Source: Coemansia sp. RSA 1804 (lineage: Eukaryota; Kickxellomycota; Kickxellomycetes; Kickxellales; Kickxellaceae). From it: a stretch of DNA of 20,131 bases. The position numbers were made by a program, and so were the translations under genes. Location of the stretch: the NCBI GenBank assembly GCA_027578815.1, contig JANBTH010000343.1, positions 1 to 20,131 of the forward strand. Direction: 5' to 3'. This document shows, piece after piece, positions 1-8,100 of this stretch (position 1 is its first letter; each line of letters begins with the position of its first letter). The notes beneath the pieces are model-generated. The model worked only from the letters and a program-made list of their open reading frames with translations, was not told the DNA's origin and ran no database searches.

Positions 1-455
1 AAGATGTTTCTTTCTATTTAATCGGCTTCTTCCTCCCTTTCTTTCTTTTTTCGTCCCATCTTACACTCTCCTTACGTCTTTGTATTCGGACTTGGCCCCT
101 TCTTGAACTATTTTGACGACCGGGGCTAGCCTCCACCACAGCACGACACGATACATCCGCCACCACCGCTATCATCCACCATCCTCGTGGGGCCCGCCCC
201 CTTGCACGCTTCATAGATACATAAAGAGAAAAAAGGAAGCAAGTCAAAGAAAAGGAGGAAAACAGCTGGACTGCTTTCTTTTTCCTTTTTGTTTGTTCTC
301 AAATACAACATACCAAACCCTCACATTCTAACTCCACATACTAGCATTATACCCCACATACACACCCTTCCCTCATACACCTATACTTTTTTATTTCCGC
401 CTCCCCCTTTCATCTCGTATTTGCTATTGTTCGTGTGTATGGATATTTCGCAATA
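1..455. other. 5' flank of the tetraspanin gene
   Basis: No gene is supported here. The stretch is rich in pyrimidine runs (about 26-60 and 380-420) of the sort seen in fungal promoters and 5' leaders, with short A-rich patches near 215-260. Small open frames on both strands have no recognisable motifs. The stretch probably holds the tetraspanin promoter and leader. A weak TATA-like patch (ATACATAAAG, about 216-226) is too far from the ATG to be convincing. Confidence 0.5.
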
Positions 456-1262
456 ATGAACCAGCTACAACAACAGCTGCACAAGCTGCAGGAGGGCAAA
501 AAGCAGGGCGTCTTTACCCGGGCACACACGCGGATTCCACAGGCGTTTCGATACTGCGCCATCACGTATCTCGTAAGCGGCGTGGTTGCACTGTCGCTTG
601 GGTCGTACTACTCCAGCGGAACCAGCGACAGCGTCGTGGTATTCACCATCACGCGGGCCGCCATGAGATACTACATCTTCGTTGGCGTGTACATGCTGTT
701 GGTGGCGGGGCTGGGCGTGTTTGCGTCGTTTGTGCCAAAGAAGCGAAGGAGGCTGGTTAATGTGTACATTGGGCTGGTTGCACTGGTCACCTTTATCAAC
801 CTGTGCGTGTCGCTGTGGCTGTGGACCGGCACCCTCAACATCAACGACGTGTATGGCGACTACTGGCGGCACTCGTGGTCCGGATTTGTCAAAACCTCGC
901 TGCAGGAGAAGCTCGGGTGCTGCGGATACCTGAGTCCCTTTGACGACCCTGTCATGTCGTCCACGACGTGTCAGGATTCCAAAACGCGCTTCGGCTGCAA
1001 GTACGATGTGGTTTTCTATGCGCAGCGCTGCCACCGGTACACGTACGCCGGGCTTATTGTCATCATGCTGTTTGGCCTGGCTGCCATGGCCACTGGCCAG
1101 CTGCTGGTCATGGAGTGCGAGCAGGATGTGCGTATCCTCAAGTCGCAGTTCTACCACTTCCGCAAGCGCGCAGAGTCCAATGCTAACACCTCGCTTGCGG
1201 ACTCTGACTCTCCGCATCTGTCGCTTCAGTCCACAAACACCCCCGACCATGACCACACATAG
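456..1262 (+). CDS. Tetraspanin family membrane protein
   Basis: Single-exon gene of 268 residues. Four hydrophobic spans are visible at about residues 31-53, 71-93, 100-123 and 197-220. Between spans 3 and 4 is a large extracellular loop carrying the hallmark CCG motif (C155-C156-G157), with further cysteines at 172, 181 and 192 that would supply the loop disulfides. A basic KKRRR patch follows span 2. Tetraspanins act as membrane scaffolds that organise partner proteins; fungal members (Pls1/Tsp families) have been linked to polarised growth and infection structures, but the role here is unknown. I start at ATG 456 because the in-frame extension to 435 begins with GTG; the ATG has A at -3. 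The C-terminal tail of about 45 residues is polar, Ser/Thr-rich and ends DHDHT. Family membership is well supported by topology plus CCG; the subfamily is not resolved. Confidence 0.85.
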   Translation: MNQLQQQLHKLQEGKKQGVFTRAHTRIPQAFRYCAITYLVSGVVALSLGSYYSSGTSDSVVVFTITRAAMRYYIFVGVYMLLVAGLGVFASFVPKKRRRLVNVYIGLVALVTFINLCVSLWLWTGTLNINDVYGDYWRHSWSGFVKTSLQEKLGCCGYLSPFDDPVMSSTTCQDSKTRFGCKYDVVFYAQRCHRYTYAGLIVIMLFGLAAMATGQLLVMECEQDVRILKSQFYHFRKRAESNANTSLADSDSPHLSLQSTNTPDHDHT

Positions 1263-1313
1263 ATATTTTTTTGCTTTTGTATATTTCGTAATTGTCGCAC
1301 TATAGACAGCTCT

Positions 1314-1334
1314 AACAACAACAACAACAACAAC
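1314..1334. repeat. (AAC)7 microsatellite
   Basis: Seven perfect AAC units lie in the 111-bp gap between the convergent stop codons of the tetraspanin gene and DPH1, so probably in overlapping 3' untranslated sequence. No coding role is seen. Confidence 0.9.
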
Positions 1335-1373
1335 AGCTACACCCACCTCTTTTTTTGCTCATGGTTGCTGGCT

Positions 1374-2783
1374 CTATGCACACGCCTTGCCGCATGCACA
1401 ATCCGTAGTGCACTTTTTGCCGTCTGGATCCTGCTTTTTCTCCTTCTCCTTCTTGGCGCGCTCCCGCTGTCTAATGGCCAGAGTGCTGTAGTAGTTCGGG
1501 GTCCAGGGGCCGAGCGAATCAAAGGCGTAAAAGTCCATCGGATAAACGTCCTTCCACTCAACCGCATCCAGAGCAACATTGGCCTCATAGGGCGTCAGCA
1601 GGGGCTTTGGGAACGCATACCCCCAGTCAATCGACAGTCTCGGACACGCAATCTGCACCCAGCAGTCGATGTCTGGAAACTGCGCAAGCTTCTGGGGGAA
1701 AATCTCCGACAACAGCACAACCTCGTACACGCGCCCGCGCTCCACAATGCGGTCCTGCAGCTCCTCCAGAACCTTCGGATTGCCCTGCCGCCCCAGGGTG
1801 CCCAGAATCAGCCCGAACTTCTTTGCCCTGCGCGCGCCCTCAATCGCGTGCTTCCGCAGCGACTGCATCTCCTCGTGTCCGTACCGCTCCCTGGTGAACT
1901 TTTTCCCGTACGGCTCGTACGCGTACGCTGGGACGCCGGGGTTGTGGATCAGCATCGATTCCAGGTGGAACCGTCCGTCTCCGAGATACACTATCACATC
2001 GATGTTGTCAGCAAGCTTGGGCGACGTGCATCCCAGAAGCTCTCCCGGCGACAGGGGTTTTGCCTGCGGAATGGTCACTGCGTACTTCTTCTCCAGCAGG
2101 TACTTGCACGTCTGCAGCGCAGTGACAAACTGGATGACCCCGACAAGAGCAATATGCGTGCCCTGCTCAAAGTTCTTCTCGACCGTGCGAATAAAGTGGT
2201 CGGTGTCGATTCCAATATCCACAAACACGTACATGGTCTTGACGGTTGTCACGTTGACTGGCACCAGACAGCTGTGTCCGTAATGCACAATAAAGTCGCA
2301 GCCAAGCGCCTTTGCCGTGAAGTCGTCGATACAGCAGGCGCCGTACGTCACGTCGCCCATCACCACAATCTCGACATTGCAGAAGATCTCGAGAATATCG
2401 CTTATGGTGCACGCAAACATAAGCAGGCCCTCGGGGAACTGCAGTGCCACGCGTGTTGCCGCAAGCCGCCGGATCTGCCACACTGTTTTGTGGATCTCAA
2501 AGTTGTAGTTGTTGGGCAGCAGCGAGATCGCCTGGTTCAGCTTCTGGTCCTCCAGAATGTCGCTGGGCACTTGGTTTGCGTTCCCCTCGGCCCTGCCCCG
2601 CCTCTTCGCATCTTGTTCGTTTTGCTTCCCGTTGATCTCCATCACTGCTAGCGAGTCCTCGATCGATATGCTCTCGCTTTGCTTGCTGCCGCTGCTGCTG
2701 GCGCCGCCCTTTCCTCGCCCAACAAACCGCCGCCGCGGCTTGCTTGCCTTGCTTTCTACCGGCAGTGTCTGCTGCTCGCTCAT
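1374..2783 (-). CDS. DPH1: Diphthamide synthase subunit DPH1 (radical-SAM-like Fe-S enzyme)
   Basis: Intronless, 469 residues (yeast Dph1 is about 425). With Dph2 and the electron donor Dph3, Dph1 moves the 3-amino-3-carboxypropyl group of S-adenosylmethionine to a histidine of eEF2, the first step of diphthamide synthesis in the cytosol. Family signatures are clear: GDVTYGACC (C150), LGCTSP (C252) and the ACPRLSIDWG block (C380). By position these match the three cysteines that hold the 4Fe-4S cluster in this family. Other conserved stretches are VALQFPEGL (113-120), HYGHSCLVP (167-175) and YLGDGRFHLE (266-275). The first 70 residues are basic, Ser-rich and variable. The C terminus is unusual: a charged linker (KKEKEKKQDPDGKK) followed by CTTDCACGKACA, with four cysteines in the last 12 residues. 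The start ATG at 2783 gives the whole conserved core. Confidence 0.95.
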   Translation of the reverse strand: MSEQQTLPVESKASKPRRRFVGRGKGGASSSGSKQSESISIEDSLAVMEINGKQNEQDAKRRGRAEGNANQVPSDILEDQKLNQAISLLPNNYNFEIHKTVWQIRRLAATRVALQFPEGLLMFACTISDILEIFCNVEIVVMGDVTYGACCIDDFTAKALGCDFIVHYGHSCLVPVNVTTVKTMYVFVDIGIDTDHFIRTVEKNFEQGTHIALVGVIQFVTALQTCKYLLEKKYAVTIPQAKPLSPGELLGCTSPKLADNIDVIVYLGDGRFHLESMLIHNPGVPAYAYEPYGKKFTRERYGHEEMQSLRKHAIEGARRAKKFGLILGTLGRQGNPKVLEELQDRIVERGRVYEVVLLSEIFPQKLAQFPDIDCWVQIACPRLSIDWGYAFPKPLLTPYEANVALDAVEWKDVYPMDFYAFDSLGPWTPNYYSTLAIRQRERAKKEKEKKQDPDGKKCTTDCACGKACA

Positions 2784-2882
2784 CCCTTGCGCTTGTCTGT
2801 TACTTTTGGATATTGCTGTTTTTCTACTCTAGAATGAGAAGAAGGAAATGTACAAATAGAGATTATTTAATCAAAATAGGCA

Positions 2883-2892
2883 CTTTATAAAG
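2883..2892 (-). promoter_or_regulatory. TATA-like element upstream of DPH1
   Basis: The palindrome CTTTATAAAG lies 100 bp upstream of the DPH1 ATG inside an AT-rich 265-bp gap between DPH1 and the transferase gene. Position and sequence suit a TATA box, but being a palindrome it gives no strand information. The rest of the gap (2784-3048) shows nothing else. Confidence 0.35.
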
Positions 2893-3048
2893 TAGTGAAA
2901 AGAGGAAAGAGATGGTTGATATGTTTTTTGTGTGGTCAACAAGAAAAAAGAAAATACAAATCACTTGATTTCCTACCAGCTAATTGATTAAAGATCCAAT
3001 GTAGTTCCCAGAAGATGAAGAACCCGCCGCTTAAGAAAAATACACTGT

Positions 3049-3993
3049 CTAGCGTGCTTTTGCGATGAGCGTGTTCTGCCACAGGCTTTGAATGTGCTGG
3101 ATGGACACTTTGCTAAAACTCAGCTCTGTCGAAACGAGCTTTGCAACAGCATAGACGTAGCCGCCGTTGTCGAGCGAGCCAGATGTGATTTCCAAAACGC
3201 AAGGCTGGCCGTTGACTGTCATGTCCAAGCTGTTCTCCTGCGTCATCCACAGACGCACGCTGATGGAGCGGAGGTCCACCGACGCTATACCAGCTCCGGT
3301 TGCCTTGACGTAGGCCTCCTTTGCTGTCCATATTCGGTAGAAATCCATGATTCTGTGCTGACTGTGCAGATGCAAGTAGTCTACTTCCTCGGATGAAAGC
3401 TACAGTGATCTCATTTGCATTTACTCGGAAACAAGCAGATCTCGATTTTAAGTGTCCATGTTTGTAACAGAAGTGTCGTCGCACTTTGCTAGCTTCTTGA
3501 AATAAACCTATTCCTGGTTTATTCGATAGATACTACACAGAATACTACTTGCCTGCAGAGAAAACTCGTTGATAAACTCGATATCCGCCATATGCCCTGG
3601 ACAGCAAACACGAGCCACGTCTATGCCAACGCAGCCGTCGGAAGCCACCGCCGCCAGCACCCATTCACCATCGTGAGAAATGTTAAAGTCGGCAATATGT
3701 GGAAACAGCGGTTTTGCAATTCTGGACAGACAAGGCTTGGTTCCATTCTTCTTCTTATCCAACGTCACGTCATTCCAATGCACCAGTGGTCGCGTCTGCT
3801 GCTCTGGCAATGTCGCCATAATGAGCGTGCGCAGCACAGACCTCCCGAGTGCAAATCGCATGGCGTCGCTGGGCTTTCTGTAGCACGCTGCTTTCTGCAG
3901 CTCGACCTCGCCCACCAAGCGGGATTTCAGCTGCGCAAGCAGATCTGGGCCATCCAGATCGTTGCATCGCACAGCCCACGCAGTAACGCTCAT
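3049..3993 (-). CDS. Sfp-type 4'-phosphopantetheinyl transferase, two exons
   Basis: The enzyme moves 4'-phosphopantetheine from coenzyme A to a serine of carrier proteins (aminoadipate reductase of lysine synthesis, fatty-acid, polyketide or peptide synthases). Model: exon 1 3993-3553 (147 codons), intron 3552-3400 (153 nt), exon 2 3399-3049 (116 codons and stop), total 263 residues, normal for this class. Signature motifs are in order: RFALGRSVLRTL (46-57), FNISHDGEW (103-111), GIDVA (123-127; Asp125 would bind Mg) and YRIWTAKEAYVKATG (168-182; Lys174/Glu175 catalytic). The intron is read as GC-AG: CAG|GCAAGT donor and CACTGTAG|CTT acceptor, phase 0. This joins SLQ to LSSEEVDYL and keeps the family's F-S-x-x-E region before the WTAKEA motif. 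A GT donor 4 nt further in can be paired with a later AG in frame but loses LSSEEVD. I do not assign a yeast name because I cannot tell a Lys5-like from a broader-range member. Confidence 0.88.
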
Positions 3994-5143
3994 TGTGTAA
4001 GACGAAATAACGCGTAACTACAGACAGGATGAAATAGAAGAAAAAACAACAATAGGTTACGATATGTGGCCCTCCCTTTTGTGGCCCTATCTCTTCTTTT
4101 TTTCTACTCCCTTCCCTCCCTAATAACCACAATTTAGTGCGTCAACATATGCCATGGTGCAAAGCTTAGGACCATTGTTTACTATGGGCAGGACAGTAGA
4201 AAAAATTTTGAATTAAAACCTCACCCCTCTTATTCTTGACATGCTTACAATGCTTCATATCACATGCTCACTATAACAACAAGCGCAAGCTCTGTGTGTC
4301 TGTGTTTTCCAGGGCTGTTATTCTCAAAATAGTTTTTTTCCATCTGAATAAGAAAAAAAAGTAGCAAAACGATCGAGCCTCCACATGAGCACACTCTAAA
4401 AAAGGCGCTACCCAGGCGCGGAGGTTACATTTATTGCAATGTCCCCAGACCCCCTCTCCTCTCCGACGGTCGCCGTCCATAGCAAGCACATTGCCTTTTC
4501 TTCTTCTTCTTCCAGCCTAGTCGATACGTTCTTTTTATTATTTAATAACACCCATCTGAAATTAAAAACTGCATCCTCAACCACAGTTTGCGGTTAATAG
4601 CTAATGAAATAGTCAAACAAAGGAATGCAGCACACCCCCAGCTACATTTCCTCTTCTTTTGTTACCTGACAATTCGTTGCCACAATAATATTCTTTTGTT
4701 TACTAGAACCGATTGTCTTGGCTATTTTTTCCCTCCATAGCACACTGAAGCAGCCGCCGTTTCCCATTGTGGAGTTTTTATTTTTTTCTTTGTGCGTTGC
4801 TTCTTGAAGAGGATAGCGCTACATCAATCTCACAAATCCCCTTTGTTTCCGCGTGCAGCCAGCTAGCCAGCCAGCCTTGTGCTTGTTTGTTTTCTTGTTC
4901 GTTTTTCTATCCCTCCTCGCCCCCGGTGCCGTTTGCTCTTGTCCATCCTCCACTCTTTCTTGTTATTTATACACTCCTTCTCCTTTCAATATACTTACAC
5001 TTTTCACTTCATTTGTATTTACCATTACTATTCTACAAACTTTTTGCATTTCTCATTTGTTATATAAACGGTGCCTTTTATTTCTTTCTTTTTCACTCCC
5101 AGAAGCAACACAAACCACCAGGCGCTCCCATCTATAGACAGCC
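3994..5143. other. Divergent intergenic region, transferase / kinesin
   Basis: About 1.15 kb between the start codons of two divergently transcribed genes. The left part (4050-4700) is AT-rich with poly-T and poly-A tracts. The right part (4760-5100) is strongly pyrimidine-rich on the plus strand, as in fungal promoters and leaders. Open frames here are hydrophobic translations of T/C-rich DNA without family motifs. Apart from the TATA box listed separately, I see no convincing element, tRNA or small gene. Confidence 0.5.
5061..5068 (+). promoter_or_regulatory. TATA box of the kinesin gene
   Basis: TATATAAA lies 76 bp upstream of the proposed ATG at 5144, followed by a T/C-rich stretch ending in TTTTTCACTCCCAG, a plausible start region. 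This supports translation starting at 5144 rather than in the long open frame that runs in from 4767. Confidence 0.5.
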
Positions 5144-8100
5144 ATGGCGTCCTCTACTGTTAGGTACATGCCTTGCTAGTAAACCAAGCAAACAAACAAA
5201 CCCAGAAAGACCGACAGGAGGTATCGGCCAGTTTCTACTACTGACATATTTAAACTATCTCTGTTTTCTTCTATGGATCTATTTTGGTCTTTGTAGAGTC
5301 GCACTTCGCATTCGGCCCCTATCTCCACGGGAACACATCAATGGCGAGACTGAGTGTGTGACGCAGCTGCCCGGCGTGCCTCAGATAGTCATAGGCGCAG
5401 ACAGGGCCTTTACCTTCGATTATGTGTTTTCGCCAGAAGTATCGCAGGAGCAGGTGTACAACGACGCAATCAGGCCTCTTGTAACGCAGTTTCTCCAAGG
5501 GTAAGTGAAGACGTGACCTAACAGTCATCTAAGCTGACATTATTCTGGTCTATCTTTTTTTTTTGGTCCAATTTCTTGGCTGGCAAAAGTTCATTCATTT
5601 CCTCTGTTGATTGCTTTGCGTTACGATTTTTTGGAAAAAGTGCGGGGGGTGTTGAAATGTGATCGATAAAAGCCTAGCCTGGTTCCCCCTCCCTTCTTCA
5701 TCTCCTTCTCCACAAAAAACGTCTTGTTCTCAACAAGAAATATGTATATGAAATGGCTGGGCAATACCCGATTTAATATATACATACCGAATATTAATTC
5801 CATCATCCCCTTTCTCTCCGGTCTGGGCCACAGTCATAAACTAGTTGTGGAGATGGAAAATGAAAGAAGAAAGCACCAGTTATTAACTCCCAAACAAAAG
5901 AACATGTCTATGCTTTCTATAACCTTCTTTGAAATTTCGGTGTAGGTACAACGCAACGGTACTAGCATACGGGTAAGTTTGATATTTGATACTTGGCATT
6001 TAGTGTTCTAGAGTGCCGCCTCCCTTTTTTTCCAGCATCTGTTTGTCTGGAAAAAAGATAAAAACAAAACGAATGCAAAAAGCGAGCAATGGAAGTAGTG
6101 GATTCGGATGGCTGGTATCACAAGCAATCTATTTATAGACAGTTGCTGTGATAACCTGTATATGCCATGTCTGTTTGTGTGTCTAATTTTGTCGCTAACC
6201 ATGCAGCAAGCCATGCATTAGGAAAAAGGGGGATGGTGGTGGTGGTGCTCGGATCCATTTTTGCGAATCCACACAACGTCTCAAACTTGGCTTCGTGGAT
6301 GGTAGCTAATAACGGTCAGAAATATTATGTACGATGTACCTTCTATCCTTTGCTGTAGGCAGACCGGGAGCGGCAAGACGTTCAGCATGGGGACAGGACT
6401 TGCTGTCTCCGACTCCAACATGGACATGCAAGGTGTGGTTCCGCATGCGATTCGGGAGATATGGCAGCATCTTGCTGAAAAGTCGGCAAAACATGGTGGG
6501 TTCACATACAGCGTTGATGTGTCGTTTCTGGAGCTCTACAACGAGGACCTCATCGATCTTCTTAATCCACGCATGGCTAGCAGCGGCAACAATGGTGGTG
6601 GCAGTGGCGGAGCCGCTCGCGGCCCGACTATTCGGGAAGACAGTCGCGGAAACATGGTTCTGGTTGGCGTTGAGCGCAAGGCGGCAAACTGCGAGGCCGA
6701 TATTACAGGATATCTGCACCAGGGCGCATTGTCACGGACTACAGCATCCACAGACATGAACCGGACGTCATCGCGCTCACATGCAATATTCACTATTTAT
6801 CTAAGACAACAGGAGCGCAGGGCATCTGCTGCTTACATGGGGAACCACCAGCCCTCGCCTCCATTGTCTGAGCCCCAGACGCTTGAACTCGACAACGGCC
6901 CATCGATAGTTTCAAAGATCCATTTTGTGGATCTGGCAGGATCCGAGCGGATCAAGCGCACCGGTGCTGCGGGCAACCGTGCAAAGGAGGGGATCTCGAT
7001 TAACGCTGGGCTCTTGGCGCTGGGAAATGTCATATCGGCACTAGGAGGAGCTGTATCCAACGGAAACCCGTCTTCTGCCACCGGAACAGCCAAACGCGCC
7101 ACCCATGTGCCCTACCGCGACAGCAAGCTCACGCGGCTATTGCAAGACTCGCTGGGCGGGAACTCGCAGACAGCAATGCTTGCGTGCATCTCTCCATCCG
7201 ACAAAAACAGCAACGAGAGCCTGAACACGATTCGATATGCCAACCGGGCTCGCAATATCCGCAACAAGGTGGCAGTCAACTTTGACAAGAACAGCTCTGT
7301 CGAGCTCAATATGCTGAAGACCGAGGTTGCAAGGCTCCGTGGCGAACTGTCCAACCTCAAGCTGCTGAGGCGCCAGTCCTCGATTCCGCCAGCTGACCAG
7401 GCAGGTCTTGATTCCGGAAGCGCTCGACACATTTACGAGATAATGCAGCTTCAGGCAAAGAACAGCGATCTTGTGCAGCATCTGGAAAAGGCTTTGCGTC
7501 GTGTAGCGGTGCTGGAGAAGGAAAGAGATTCGCTGCGTTCACAGGTTACCGAATTTGGCGGCTCGGTTCAGTCAACACCGCAGTTTGTGGCAAGCAAGCT
7601 TCCGGACTCCGAGTCCATGTCCACCAGCACAACGCCCACCAGCCAGCTGGAAGACGGCGATCTGATGATGTCTCGCAGCAACATGCTTGAGACGCTTGAT
7701 CGTGAGCTAACCGAGCAGGCTGAGCGCCATGAGCACCAGATCAACAGCGTCCGCCGTCATTACGAGAGCAAGCTGGAGCTTGTTCAGGAGTCGCTGGCGG
7801 TCGTGCAGAGGGAGCGCGATGCTGCGCTGGACTACTTGGCAAAGTCGAAAAAGTCTGGTACTTCTGCTGTTTCTGTTGCTGCGGTCAGTGCAAATGGTGC
7901 AAGCGGTGTGGGCATGCATCCTCAGAACCGTAAGACACTAGGCCTTGACAGCGGTGTTCCAGGTATGGCGCCTACAAAGCTTCGGCTTCCCAGCCGCGTC
8001 TCCAAGGGCCCAGCCGATTCAAACAGCAGTGCATTGGCGACAGTCACTCCCAAAAAATCCAGCATTGATCTGCGCGGAGCCAGAAGATCTTCTGTATCAA

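Noticed and set aside
465..1346. 293-codon minus-strand frame over the tetraspanin gene
   Set aside because: Begins in the AAC microsatellite (poly-Val) and mirrors the tetraspanin codons; no independent features.
1365..2651. 428-codon open frame on the plus strand opposite DPH1
   Set aside because: Antisense shadow of a clear DPH1 gene in GC-rich DNA; its translation has no family motifs and is Leu/Arg/His-biased as expected for the complement.
4767..5296. Hydrophobic N-terminal extension of the kinesin frame from 4767
   Set aside because: It translates T/C-rich leader and intron 1. The model starting at 5144 joins MASSTV through a GT..TAG intron to RVALRIRPL and has a TATA box and a strong start context.
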